Positions 10,184 to 21,867 of a DNA stretch of 64,000 nt are shown one piece after another. How positions within the stretch are numbered: position 1 is the first letter of the stretch; each line of letters starts with the position of its first letter. Origin of the DNA: Isoetes taiwanensis. Lineage: Eukaryota > Streptophyta > Lycopodiopsida > Isoetales > Isoetaceae. Made by a program: the position numbers and the translations under genes. The DNA lies in the NCBI GenBank assembly GCA_021234155.1, contig JAJEKV010000320.1:124001-188000 (forward strand), read 5' to 3'. The notes beneath the pieces are model-generated. The model saw nothing but the letters and a program-made list of their open reading frames with translations, did no database searches and was not told where the DNA came from.

Positions 10184-12780
10184 TGAATAATAGCTTCATA
10201 AAATTAGCTTTAGAAATGAAATTATATTAAATAAAATTAAGTAGCTTTAGAAATGAATTGCAGACTGTGGCAAGGTTCCATATGACTTCCCATTGATTGA
10301 TAATGGGTTTGATAAGCCTTAGCCTCTAGGAGGTTAAGGGCAAATTGGCTATATATTCCCGGACTTCGGATTACTAGAATAACTAGCATGGGCCTATGGA
10401 ACCTTCCATATACGTATTGTTATAATATATCTTCATGCATTTTAAACCTATAACATCTCTGGTTTTTCTATACAACAATTTTTATGCAATAATAGGACTT
10501 TAATCTATGCATTTTGATATATAAAATATTATGCTAACATTTCTGATGTTTAGGGCGGTCTGCTGATGTACCTCCCAATCATACTTATTCTACACTGGTA
10601 ATTCATAATGTTAAGAAGTTCTACAGAAGAATAGAATGATTATGATGGTTTTTTATTGTCCAATCAGCCTATGGGACCAAATAAAAGAGCACAACAAACT
10701 TATTACTATCCCAGTTAAATAATCTCTGCACCAAAAGGTTTTCGAGTGAAAAACTGTGGCAGCAATAAGAGTGTTGTCAAACTGTACACAATAATAAGTG
10801 TATTTAGCAACAATTCAAGGAACAAAGCTCACAACATTGGACAAAATTAGCAATGTGCCTTAGAGGGGAAGTGCAATGTGTATCTATCCTGATGTAGTAG
10901 CTATTAAGAATGATAGGCATTTTCTAGGATGTTATGCCCATAATGTATGTGTAGTTAAAAGTTAAGGAATAAGCATAAGATTTACAATGGCCATATATAA
11001 AGGAAGGTCAACGTCATCCAAGATGTATCAATCGTAAGGACATTTATAAGTGTCTCTAATAGCATGTGAAATGCATCAAATCAACTGCCTTGAATGCAAG
11101 ATTTTGATGACTATCTTTCTTTATAGAAAGGAAGTATGGGCAAGGTATGAATCATCGATAAGAAATGTTGCAGTGTCTTGGAAGCCTGGAGCTTGCTAGC
11201 ATAACGAACTTATTTTATGTTCTTATGAAGTATAAGGCTATTTGTCTATTGAATTAGTGGGAAATAAGAGTTGGATGACTATGGAAGCAATCTAGGAACT
11301 TTCACAAACACCAATCTTAAATCATAACCCTAAGGGAAAAATATAAAGACATCAGAGTATTCAATGAATAGGAGGATGCTAAAGTATGATGGTTTGTTGT
11401 TAAAGATTTTGCAGGGAAGATTTCCTTCTGTAATACAATTTGTTAGTTGTTCCATGCTGCATTTGCGTTGCCAAGCATAGTGTAAAACAATTTACGAGCA
11501 TGGTAGTGCATTGGTGTGTTTGTTTTTGCAGGTCTAAGATGTATCTGGAAACACAGGAATACATGAACCTGGCGAAAGGAATGAATATGAGAAGAAGCAA
11601 AGAGGTATTTGCGGAGTGTGAAGAACTTGTTTGATGCATTTCATAAAAGAAGCTCTATGTAGTGTTGCAGTATGAGGCAGGACGAAAGAAATCAAGGCAA
11701 TTCATGATAAGAACATGAGTTTGCTTCATTAAGAACAACAGCATTCGAAGAGAAGCTGGAGTCATATTCTGCTCGTCTCATGTTGTGGCCCCAGATTTTA
11801 AATTGCTAACCATGGAATATCCAAGGCGAATCAATTATGTTGTTTCGCCTTTGTAGTTGTAATGCTCTTATGGAGACATTGGAGGCCTGCAAAATAAACG
11901 TTATCGATAATATTCAAATGTAGAGTAATGTAAAGTGTATATGCATTAAGTGAAACACCTGTATCACCTGTCTTTGAATGCCTCTTTTGATGCCCTTGTT
12001 GCAATATAGAAGATTAACTAGATCAGGAATGGCATTGGAAAACTCGATGGAAAACACCATATTTTGTTGTAGTGACTTGAAATATCACACTAATAAAGAG
12101 ATGAATCAAAGCGAGATGGAATGCATCCTCGATATCTGATATATTAACCTTACAAGCATCAAATGTAATAGAATGAAATCATTTCCACACCATTTACTAT
12201 TCCAAAAGAATTGGCAACAAAGATTAGATGTTTACTATTGGAACAACTTTTCTTGAATGAAAACGAGTGGCAATCTGAGAAATTATTAAAATTCCAATAT
12301 AGTTGCAGTAATTTGTTCCAGATTGCTAACCAAGCAGGGTAATCGGATCTCGATTAGGCCTTTTCTTGAGTTAAATGATTGAAAATCAATTGTTTAAAAT
12401 GTTATAAAAAACCAATTTCGATAATTACTATTGTAGAAGCAGTACAGTCACATCAATTTGATTCGAGCTATTAGCCAAGGAGGGTACATGCATCTCGATT
12501 AGGAGTAGCTATGTTTTTGAATCCGATCCAAGAAACTCCAAGAAAGAGGGAAAGGAAGAAAGGTTCACCAGGTTTTAGGATCCCATGGATGGGATTTAGT
12601 GTTAAAATAAAATTTAAAAATTTGGTTAGACCCCGTTAATTAGCGTTATTATTTAGAGCTAAAAATGGTGTCATTTATGCCACTGTAGCATGCGAGGACC
12701 CTAAGCAACTAAATTCTTAGACATTCCTGTGGGTTTCTACTTCAGATGCATGGGATGTGTAAGCATCTTTTTTGATGGAG
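10184..12780. other. AT-rich intergenic stretch, no gene seen
   Basis: I see no coding region. A weak direct repeat of about 40 bp, both copies ending 'atctcgattagg', is present near 12315-12358 and 12460-12503. Open frames at 11400-11640 overlap on both strands and look fortuitous. Confidence 0.45.
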
Positions 12781-12784
12781 TATA

Positions 12785-13800
12785 GCTAAGCTTTATCTGA
12801 TAGGAAGGATAACAGTTATTAAGCACGTTCTCAGCAACACTCATGTTTATATAGCATCGGCAGTGCTTGCCTCACAATCAAATTTTCAGGAGGTTGTTGC
12901 AAGTATTCTGAACTTCATTTGGGCTAGTGTTGAGACAGATGTGTTTGTGAAGAAGTTTTGGTCTACATGTATCAAACTAAGATTTGCTAGTGGTCTAGGT
13001 ATGATGGACTTCCCTTTATAGAGTAAAATTATGGTCTCTAAGTTTATCTATTGCTATCTGGCAGGCATGGTATATTTTTCTGGAATGAGGTCGGTTGCGC
13101 AAGCACTTGAATCGTGTATTCCTTTTGGGGAATCGACAGATAGAGCAGTTCTTCCTTAGAGTCTCTTTTATTAATTTTGCTCATATCCTAATGCTTCCTC
13201 TTTTTTGAAGGATCTGCTCGATTCTTGGAAAATGGTTTGAGTACTATTTCAGATTAATCTTGGTGCTTGCACACAATTAAGCTCTCCGTGTTGATAGAAA
13301 TAATCATATGCCTCTATATGCTATTGTATATCCATTGACCCAGCGGCATTGGAGGCTTGCTAGCATTCTCACAGTCTTAAGCTGGTCATTTGTTGCCTTG
13401 GGATGTTTTTTAGACTAAGTTCATGCTATCTCAATGGAACAGAGCTATCTGACAAAAGTTGGTTGAATTATGCCAGCCACTCCTTCATAACTAGCTGATG
13501 TGCCTATTTCGATTGGTCACCAAATTGTTTGTGCATTCTTCATATCAGAAATTGGTTGATGTTTATATTGTCTACTTGTATCTTCGAGGCCTTAACAATC
13601 ACTGCTGACCAAATTTTTCAGGATAGATTGGTAAGATATAGTTATCTTCTCAAGTTGCTCCAGAGAAGAGACGCTTGATTTTTGAGGAATATTTGGATTA
13701 TGTATAAGCAGGTTGCTGCATTCAATGGATTATCTTTATCTACTGAGAAAAACATCCATGTGATAAAAAGTCAATCCAAACTATAGTCCATTATTTCTTT
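12785..13800 (+). pseudogene. L1-type LINE relic (reverse transcriptase C-terminal region)
   Basis: The frame near 12800-13020 reads GRITVIKHVLSNTHVYIAS, then a segment ending NFIWAS, and later GLGMMDFPL. This matches the layout of the region downstream of plant L1 reverse transcriptase ('GR..LIK.VL...P.Y..S', 'F.W', 'GGLG..D'). After a stop the similarity fades, although protein-like wording continues to about 13790. The catalytic part of RT is absent, so this is an old, 5'-truncated remnant. Confidence 0.6.
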
Positions 13801-13837
13801 GTTAGCATGTAACTATTATTAATGGAATAGAATAGAA

Positions 13838-13900
13838 TAGTTTTTTTAACGTCCACGGAGACCAATAGGTCATGGGACCCATACAATGGAGCATTCTTTT
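13838..13900 (-). mobile_element. Possible SINE 3' end fragment
   Basis: The minus strand contains 'gggtcccatgacctattgg' and a GACGTTAAAA stretch like the 3' end of the SINE at 8443-8680, flanked by short T and TAGAA repeats. The similarity is short. Confidence 0.3.
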
Positions 13901-14192
13901 GTATAGAATGTTCTTCATGATTTTGCAATTATGACTTGATCCTGCCCTATATAACATGGGCCTATGTCTAAAAGTGAAAGAAATATCAACATCTTAATCA
14001 TGTTAAACATAATATTTACATGCTACAGTCAGTGCATGCAGAAATACACATTATCTTTTCCATATTCCCATATTCAGGCATAATAATTGTTGTAAAAACA
14101 CAATTTTGAGTCTCGTATTTCAAGAGCATCATTTATACCATTGCGAACAGAGACAACTCGAATGAATAACTAACTGGGTACAAAATAAACAT

Positions 14193-14650
14193 TTCAAAAA
14201 ATGTAGATAAGTGATTTCAGTAAAGGAAAATGTTCTTCTTGGCCGCCTCCAAAATTCCTTTTTGTCGACTCACTTTCCAAAGCACAATGGAGTAGATAAA
14301 GAGAACAAGGTTGTCGCGATATATTTCTTATAATAATGCATTGATTTTCCCTCCACGGTACATGAGTAACTAGCACAAGCTTCAAGAACACTTTTAAATG
14401 TCACTTTGTCTCCTACGATGCATGTCAGCCGCATTTGATACAACACCTGCACCCTACCCATGTAGTGTGCATCCAGATATCATGATGTTCCATGTGAACA
14501 CATTCTTCTTTGGCATGTTAAAAATACATTTACAACAACGTCAAGGTTCGCACTGTCGAAACATGGATGAGATCATAATATTCCACGTAACTACATTGCA
14601 TTCAGACATTCTATCAAATAAAGTCTGGCATTGTGACTTGGATCTCTAAA
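14193..14650 (-). pseudogene. PPR gene fragment, copy 2
   Basis: On the minus strand successive frames read 'TLFDRMSECNVVTWNIMISS', then 'MPKKNVFTWNIMISGCTLH', then 'GDKVTFKSVLEACASYSC' followed by 'EGKSMH'. These are two to three PLS-type PPR motifs in the same order as in copy 1 (6690-7232), interrupted by stops and shifts. The end again shows 'AAGTGAGTCGACAAAAAGG' and 'GGCGGCCAAGA'. It is not functional as it stands. Confidence 0.8.
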
Positions 14651-14970
14651 ACAACGTTATGCCCTGCTAAAGCAAATGCAATCTGGCCTACCGAAGCAAA
14701 AGACTGAAATATATTTGTGCCTGTGCTTTGTCCAAGAGCAGGTGAGGGGGCAGAAAATGAGCATGTGGTTGGATCAAGACAATTGAATGGAACAACAGAG
14801 CAGGTAATTGTTGTATAGCTGCCACAAAAATTTGAACATGTAAATCATTCAAATTTTGAGATTTTATATGCTTTTACGTTATATTCCCCTGGAACAAAGA
14901 AAACAATAAAATAAGACAACCTGTTTGAGAGAACAAACTATGACAGTTAATCTGGCGCTTAGGAAATGAG
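14651..14970. other. Intergenic, no gene seen
   Basis: No recognisable gene between the PPR fragment and the candidate exons upstream on the minus strand. Confidence 0.4.
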
Positions 14971-14975
14971 AAATT

Positions 14976-15992
14976 TACCTAAACAAAACAGCAAACATTG
15001 TGGTGACTGTTCCCAATCCATGCTAAAGAGCTTGCAGTTGCCATAGTCATGACCTGATTCTCTGTCAAAAATACAGAGGACAAATCAAAGTTAATAATAA
15101 GCAGATAAAAGTACCGGAACAAGCATGAAAGATAAGATAGAATCGATTGTTTAAGGAAGGTGGAAACCACCTGGCTACCTCCAAAGTGCACCGGGCATAA
15201 CATGCAAGAAAGGGCAAAAGGATGTTATGGTTCCTCAAATCCACGGCCGCAATAGCGGGGAATAGAGTCCTTTGCAACATTTTGGCGCCGCAATAAAAGC
15301 CCGATATGAATGACGAATGAGCGAACTTGCCAAAACCATTTCTTGTAAAATTTTGTTTAGCTTATTCGTTGCGGGTCTAACATCAACATCGTGCTTCAAG
15401 ACCCATCGCATTTGGAAGGGAAAGGATCATTGAACTCGACGCAAACACCGATCTTAAACCGCCAAAGAAGATAAAGATCAAAATCAGCGATGCGTAGAAA
15501 ATGCAATGATCCAACCGAATCGTCGAAAAACCGGAATAGAAAGCGGGATCATTTCTGAAAAATAGCCCCCAAAACCGAAAGCACAAAGTTTTGATGGCGC
15601 GGCACGAGGAAGCCATAGGCTAGCGGGCATCTGTAATTAAGAAAATTCTAAAAACATTGCACGTCAAAAAATTTCTTTTTTTTTTTTTGCGAGGTCCAAT
15701 AAAACGGCACTATCTTCTTCAGATTTGCTCAACCGATGATTTCATACAATCCTTAAGCTCGTAGCCACGGAATGGCTTATTTTGCAGAGTTAAGGGCACC
15801 GGAGTCTGGAAAATTTAACTCCAAAAGGCGATTCTTACGTAATGCAGCAAATCTGAGAATGATTTTGGGACATTCAAAACTTCGATCTTTGGAAACAAAG
15901 GCTGGAAGGCAAAACTCGGATAATATAAAGCGGTGGTGGCTGCGCTCGAAATCCTCCCTGATTTGCTCCCTTCTGAGTTTCAGTTCCGCCAT
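14976..15992 (-). CDS. Candidate 5' exons of an unrecognised minus-strand gene
   Basis: Several open segments follow one another on the minus strand: ATG 15992 (72 codons, MAELKLRREQIREDFERSHH...), ATG 15616 (MASSCRAIKTLCFRFWGLFF...), ATG 15280 (MLQRTLFPAIAAVDLRNHN...). A possible exon runs from an acceptor (GACAG, about 15065) to a donor-like GTAAAT (about 14975). Flanking DNA has moderate GC, unlike the AT-rich intergenic parts. I recognise no domain. The segments may be unrelated or belong to a decayed gene, and the start could be any of the three ATGs. Confidence 0.25.
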
Positions 15993-16480
15993 GGCGGCCC
16001 AGGCGCTTTGGTATCACGATGTTGAAAAAACTCAACCTTGTTGAAAAAGAAAAAATTAACGGCGGGAGGGATCTGCAGCCGGATCGGAGGGAGCAATAGA
16101 GGTTTATGCTAGCACGAAAATAGGGAATTGGGAGAGGGATTGCGACTCATCCTATCTCCGTTCTATTTTCTGGGCCATTTTCTAATTTTCTCTACCCTTG
16201 ATTTATGAAACTAGAGATTTAATGGTGTAGATTGATGCCACTTCAGATTTTGATGAGGTGGAAATTACACGTGGATAGGCTAGAATTTGAGGAAAGGCTG
16301 TAGGCCCGGTAGGGCTGGTGTGCTAAAAATGCTTTTCAAAAATACAAACAAAGAAAACATCCCAAAAAGCACCCACTAAGCACCATGTGTCGCTGACACA
16401 AAAAGTATTTCCCATCTCCATGCTTTAACCCCTAGATACACAAGGTGGAATATAAGAATACATACCGGTTCTTGTTATGT

Positions 16481-17700
16481 CTAGATGCGTTGTTCAGTTG
16501 CAGAAGTAGTATTTGAGGGAGGGGCATGAAGGACGGTCCGCTGGAGGTTGGTCAACGACAACTTTGCCAGAAGTGCGGAGGTGTCCCTTAGTGCATCAAC
16601 CCATTCTAGTGCTCCAAGCTCAGGCGTTAGATGGCCCCCACTATAATCATGCACCATCTCAAGCTTTTTCAAAAACATGGAAATTTAAGTCATGTGGCCA
16701 GAGGTCCAAAGAGAAATTCCTATATGCACCCTTACCATGCCCATGTGCGATAGCATCTGCTAGACATATCTTCAACTTATGTAGCCTCCAAAGAGACTTC
16801 ACTGATTGCTGTAATTTTTGGTATCATTGTCTTTGCTTGATCCATCTTTCGTGAATGATACACACAGCTTCCCCTGGATGCCAATGGAAGTACACCCTCC
16901 ACTACTTTGAACAACAGGAAATTTGTTCCACTCTGTGTGCCCTTCTCCGCTCATGAAGTATGTTCCCTTCTGTCACATCTTTGGTCTTCAATAGCTCTGT
17001 GCAAATAACTTCACATGTGTCACATTTGGAGAATGTTATTTTCCTTGCAATGTGACATCCCGGAAATTACACCTCCATGTCTTTATAAACCAGGATACGA
17101 GACCTTCTTTCCAGTCAGTGCATCAATCTCTGCATTGACTTCCTTGAGAATGCAGGTTTTCAAAAACATGCAGGCAATTTTCTCACGTTCCTGAATACCA
17201 TCCTCGTTCCTCCAACTTCGATGCGGCATGAATTCATAGTTTTCTTTCACAAATTTTGAGAAAGCTGCTTGGGGGCTGCTTGGGAGGCTAAGGTAGAGGC
17301 CTGAGGTTTCATTGTGCCACTATTCCTATGCTCAATTTCATAAGCTCTTTCTCGATATTGTGCCTTCCATTTCATATATCTTGATTTGGATATCTTGAGA
17401 CCTAGGTATCATGCCTTTTCACACACAACTTTGCCATGCAGCTCTAGCCTTTGCACATAGCGGTCTTTCATGTTATTTCCAAACATGTTGTACATGTAGG
17501 TGATCCGATCAAACGATTTCATGGAATAGAAGTCCTTCCTTATGTTAATCGCTTCACTTCATAAAAACTTCCCCCAGCATCTCAATCTGCAGCACAATGT
17601 CTGTCGATACTTTAGGATAGCCTCATTGGTGGTGAGCCAATTCACCATAGGGGCCTTGAGTATCCTTCTAGGCAGACGGGTGTGCATTGTGTATTTGCAC
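16481..17700 (-). pseudogene. Transposase-like gene relic
   Basis: A long minus-strand coding remnant with stops and shifts. In order it reads 'HTRLPRRILKAPMVNWLTTN', 'FDRITYMYNMFGNNMKDRYV', 'ENYEFMPHRSWRNEDG', 'ITFSKCDTCEVICTELLKTK', 'ERRRAHRVEQ', and 'LADAIAHGHGKGAY' followed by 'LDLWPHDLNFHVFEKA'. The Cys-pair block, the basic helix and the 'HGHG...LWPHD.N' block appear in this order in a large family of uncharacterised, probably transposon-derived proteins in plants and animals. That family assignment is from memory and uncertain. The expected 'DGMDQ'-like motif is degenerate. Confidence 0.45.
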
Positions 17701-17720
17701 TTCTCATAGTTTGGACTAGA

Positions 17721-18050
17721 TAATGTTCATCGAGTTATTTGTTCAACAATAAGGGCACGTCCCAAAAACTATAGAAAATAAGTTACAGTTTGAGCAGAAA
17801 ATAAGCTACGGGTCAGCCGCCAACTAGCATTGATGATGGACCAGATGACGGTGTCTATAATTGGAAGATATACAAGAATATAAAAATTTCAATTCAAATT
17901 CAAATGCGAACTTGATATCCGTTTGCGATAGGACCCAACCAGTACAAAAAACTGAGAAACAGCTAAAAGAAGCTCCCAACATAGCAAGAGAGAATTAGTC
18001 GAAGAAGGCATAAGCACAAATAAAAAATATGGCGAATCAAACCAAGAGCG
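17721..18050. other. Intergenic, no gene seen
   Basis: Nothing recognisable between the transposase-like relic and the LINE-like ORF. Confidence 0.4.
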
Positions 18051-18051
18051 G

Positions 18052-18671
18052 GTGGTTAGTAGCAAGGATTATGCAGCCAGCAAACAGGACCTGAAAGATT
18101 TCTTGGCACAATGGGAGGTGCAATTGGAATTGAGGGTGTCAAGTATGGATACCCTCAACACCTTGGCCAGCAACGTCCCACAAAATAAGGAGACACTGGT
18201 GGTCAGAGTTGAAGGAAGAGTACAGATTATAGAAACGAGACAGGTTGATTTAGATGCATGGCAAACCTTTGATAAGATAAAGTCACATCTCACAAAATTT
18301 GAGGAGCAAAATAGGATTAAGCATGACGTTAGGCTGATAGGAGTAATAGAGAGACATAATGAAGACACAAATTACGAGTTACTATAGAGATATTGAAGAA
18401 CCAGTTCAAAGAACACAGGAGCATAATAGTTAAGGCAGTACTAGTAGGGGCATGGAGGGGCAGGGCGAGGCACATCAACCTGACACTACGCGATATGGTG
18501 GCCAAGGAAAGAGTGCTCTGTGCAGGCTTCAAACTAAGGAATGAGCTAAAAGTACAAGAGGTCCTGACTGCAATGCAGAACCAAGGGTTGCACAGGAAAC
18601 TGGCAAAGGTACAAAAGCTCTCCTCAGCAGGGATACCATCAGGAGTAAAGAATGGCAAATTGTGGAATTGA
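18052..18671 (+). pseudogene. LINE ORF1-like fragment (coiled coil plus RNA-binding-like region)
   Basis: The first open stretch (111 residues) is charged and heptad-rich, ending 'KHDVRLIGVIERHNEDTN'. After a stop a second frame continues with 'RSIIVKAVLVGAW' and 'LRDMVAKERVLCAGFKLRNE'. A coiled coil followed by 'N.RIIG.PE..' and 'I.V.....R...VL..A..L' is the layout of L1 ORF1 proteins, which bind the element's own RNA. The match is by layout, so it is tentative. The frame is broken near 18385. Confidence 0.4.
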
Positions 18672-19585
18672 GTACGGGACCAGATAAACGAATAGCTCCT
18701 GTAGATAAGGAAATTCCTCTAGCAAGTTTGGTTCTTCCCTGTTTTCTAGTTTCACCACTATCATAACCTATAGGCTACTCTGCAGACTCCATTTCAGATT
18801 GATCCATGACTTGCTTAACAAGCACAAGACAAATGAACAATACTAGCAAATGACGACAAGAATTTAACAAAGCAGCAACATAGCAAACATAAACAAGAGA
18901 AAACCTAGATGTCTTAATCCGGCCACTTCGTTGCAGTTCTCAAGCACCGACTCTTCTGATTGAAGACTCCATAAGGCAAATCGGCCTTTCTAAGCCCCAA
19001 ATCGGCCCTTCGCAGACAGTTTCGGCATGGAGCAGCAGATTTCACATGGATTAATCCCTTCCGGCTAGCTTCTTGGATGCCCCAAATCTGCATACTTTTC
19101 AGACCTTATTCACTCAAATCTAGACGTTGAAACCAAACTCGGCCCTTGCTAGACCTAAATCAATGCTCTACAAGCAATTCCAGCATGATTTTTGAGGAAT
19201 TCGAGTCCAGCCCAATAGCTCCAAAAAGGCTGCAAGCAAGATCCTTGAGAAATCCAAAAAGATCCTTTTGATTATGAACTTGACTTTGCATGTTGGAATC
19301 ATCTTTCTTTTCGAACTGTCAAACTGTTGTAGCAATTTCTAAACCTTCGAAGCGGATTCTATCACGTAGAATCCAATTTTAATCCTCATAGCTTCGCTAC
19401 AGATAATTCTTAAACCACTCTGAACAATAAGGACCTGGCAGTTTACCTCTGTATCTCCATAGGTCAGTACACAAGCTTGTTATCTCACAAATCATAGACA
19501 TCTCTAATCATGGCTACAACATATCTCACTTTAAGAATCATCACAAACCCCATCTGATAGATCTAAGTCTGGCCCTTACCAAACC
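18672..19585. other. Intergenic, no gene seen
   Basis: Several short repeated phrases ('aaatcggccctt', 'ccaaactcggccctt', 'aagtctggccctt') recur, but no gene is evident. It may be untranslated sequence of an old retroelement. Confidence 0.4.
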
Positions 19586-19589
19586 TGTA

Positions 19590-20130
19590 CCATCAAGTTG
19601 TTGGCAAAAAACTTTGTTCTTATTATGTTTGAAAGTGGTGATGCAGTGGACTCTTTGGTATCAAGAGGGATCGATCCAATTGGTGGCGAATATATAATGT
19701 ACCAGTATTATTCTCCTGGCTTTACACCAGATATAGTTCGTGTATTAAAGATGCCTTCTGGTTCTCGTTATCTAATCTTCCTCCTAATCTAATGGCTCAT
19801 CAATTTCTAATTGCAATTGCAACGGGACTTGGGGTTCATATCTCACATTCCATCATGAATGGTCTAAGAATTTGTGTTTCTATGCCAGTGGACTCGCCTT
19901 TACCAGATTGTATAGTTGTGAAGAGCGGGCCTTGGCATAAGAAGCTGGATCTTAAGCTTCTGAGTGGTCAAAAATTAGCCTGCCTGTTTCCTGATAAGGA
20001 GGTTTTTGTTAGCTTTCGTCGAGGTACTCGTGTGCCTCAGGCATCTGTTCAACATTCTTCCCAGGTTCAAGCTCCCATTGTTATTTCTTCATCTATTCAT
20101 GATCAACCTTTGCCGGTTGCTTTGCATTAG
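19590..20130 (+). pseudogene. DUF4283-like retroelement ORF fragment
   Basis: The first frame reads 'LAKNFVLIMFESGDAVDSLV' and 'GGEYIMYQYYSPGFTPD'. After a frameshift near 19790 it continues 'NLPPNLMAHQFLIAIATGLG'. This pattern ('F...F.S..D...L..G', '..Y....W.P.F.P', '.LP..L...L..IA..IG') is that of the DUF4283 domain in plant LINE ORF1 and related gag-like proteins. No zinc knuckle is visible downstream. Confidence 0.4.
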
Positions 20131-20512
20131 AGAAAACAGGGAATTTAAAGACCAGATCGTTGGAAAGAGATACACTGATGACAGAGAGAATAATAGGGTT
20201 AATATCAGTTTATAGGTGCAAAACAAAAATGGGAGAGAAGGAAAAGAAGACCCTTGGTAGCACAACAGGACATGACACCCTTGGAGGCCAAGACGCGGGG
20301 GCAATCGAAGAAATGGAACAGAAGGACATAACCATAGAAGGGGTGAGACATCAGAAGGAGAAAAAGAACTACACGGATGAAAGATTGGAAGAAGCAAGAG
20401 AATATGACATCATATATCTAGTCGATATTGAGGCATGAAAGAAGAGGCAACCAGAAGAGCCTGGTTAGAAGAATTTTAGTATAGGACGAGGTAGTGTAGG
20501 TTAGAAAAAGGG

Positions 20513-20761
20513 TTGCAAATGAAGCATGGGTTCAACCAACAATCTGTTAGTCCAATAGGTATGGTGGAAAATGTCAAGATAGATGTCCAGGAAGTGAGAA
20601 CAAAAGCCAGTTTTATGGTCATAGCCTTTGCAGATCCAACGCAACACGCAGGTTCTTATGATTTGCTGCTAGGTAGGACATGGTTAACCGCAGTAGATGC
20701 TAGGCCAATATGGAGCAAAGGTGAATGTCACGATTTCGATGGTCAAAAGCAGGGGCTATAA
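20513..20761 (+). pseudogene. Element 0 (Ty3/gypsy): retropepsin C-terminal part
   Basis: 'VENVKIDVQEVRTKASFMVI' and 'SYDLLLGRTWLTAVDARPIW' match the second half of Ty3/gypsy aspartic protease domains ('..F.V......YD.LLGR.WL...A...W'). The catalytic D(S/T)G half is not visible upstream. The segment belongs to the old retroelement whose RNase H follows at 20925 and whose RT resumes after 45453. Confidence 0.6.
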
Positions 20762-20924
20762 TATATGCAAAAAAGGGTAGGGAAAAGGATGGAGGCACGT
20801 ATATTTAGCTGAAGTTGAAGATGTTGTTGCAGAAGTGAGTCTTTGGACATTATGGCATATTTAACGAAGTTGGGAATGCTAGCACTGAACCAAACCTAGA
20901 GCAGGAGTTTAAGCCCACAAGCTA

Positions 20925-21233
20925 CCCTTTGGTTTTGATGGAGGTGTATCAAAGAAATTAGGTTTAGCCTCAATTGGTGTTGTTATAAGAGGATCTAGAG
21001 GTGAGCTCATCCTAACACTGCGGCGGTCCATCCCCTTGTGCACAAATAATATGGCGAGAATATGCAGCCACGTTAGCGGGATTACGTTTTAGCTTTAGAC
21101 AAAAGATTGAGGTCTTGCGGGTTCACGGAGACTTCGAGCTGGTGTGCAACCAATCCTTGCAGCTTTATCAAGTTAAGTGTGCTCATTTGGAGGAGCCACA
21201 TAGCGGTACTCTCATTATTAAGCGATTCGAGAG
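20925..21233 (+). pseudogene. Element 0: RNase H domain, 5' part, split by element 1
   Basis: The frame reads 'FGFDGGVSKKLGLASIGVVI', then 'IPLCTNNMA'. After a small indel the expected 'EYA.TLAGLRF' and 'VLRVHGDFELVCNQS' follow in another frame. These are the first Asp, the 'TNN.AE' catalytic Glu motif and the 'GD..LV..Q' motif of an RNase H of the additional (archaeal-like) type found in some plant Ty3/gypsy elements. The domain is cut at the target site of element 1. Its C-terminal strand 'VRISHVARTLNTEADALCKK' resumes at 45453. Confidence 0.7.
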
Positions 21234-21238
21234 AGGTT
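21234..21238 (+). repeat. Target site duplication of element 1, left copy
   Basis: AGGTT here is repeated at 45448-45452, directly after the outer end of the 3' LTR. This fixes the limits of element 1. Confidence 0.9.
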
Positions 21239-21820
21239 TGTTAGTCCTGTGCCTCCCTGGTTGGGACTATTCATGCATCTGACGGACCAGGTCAAGCTCA
21301 AGGATCTGAGACAGGCATGGGTTAGCCATCAAAGGCTCGTGAGAAGACCAAATGCTTGCATTTTGATCAAAGCCTGCGTCCCGTCGCCAACAAAGAGCCC
21401 TTCGGACAAGTGATGGGATCACCGCCAGCGTCGGCGTCGGCGTGATTCTAGGCACTTCAAGAGGCACCGCCAACATTCCTACAAATCAGGCCTCCTTCCG
21501 AGTCGGCACGAGATCGGTCGGGTGTCTATATTGGGCCAAAGGCCATTGTACTATATATATGAGTAGAGCTAGCACATGAGTTTTAGATGAGTTTTGAGTC
21601 TTGTCTCTCTTCGGTCTTCTCTCGATTTGTAGAGTTCATGTATGTTCATCATTGATATCAAGGAAGCTTATCATTTTCCTCTCCTTTGTTTCTCTCTTGT
21701 TACTGTTTTCTTCTTGTTCTTTTCTTGCAAATCGGCGTGACATAGTCCCCCGGATTCTCTGTTAGATCCAAGGGTCCTCACGGAGGGCTGTCTTGCAAGT
21801 TCGAACCCGGACCCCAAACA
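21239..21820 (+). mobile_element. Element 1: 5' LTR
   Basis: The 582-bp LTR starts TGTTAGTCCTGTG and ends CCCCAAACA. The same sequence is found at 31729-31817 plus 44939-45447. It has a TATA-like run (TATATATAT, 21552-21560). The sequence after it, TCGCCGCCTGCCG, loosely resembles the Asp-tRNA primer sites of Athila/Tat-type elements, but this is not firm. Confidence 0.9.
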
Positions 21821-21867
21821 CTATCGCCGCCTGCCGATTCCGATTCGTTTTCCCTTTCCTCGCCGCC

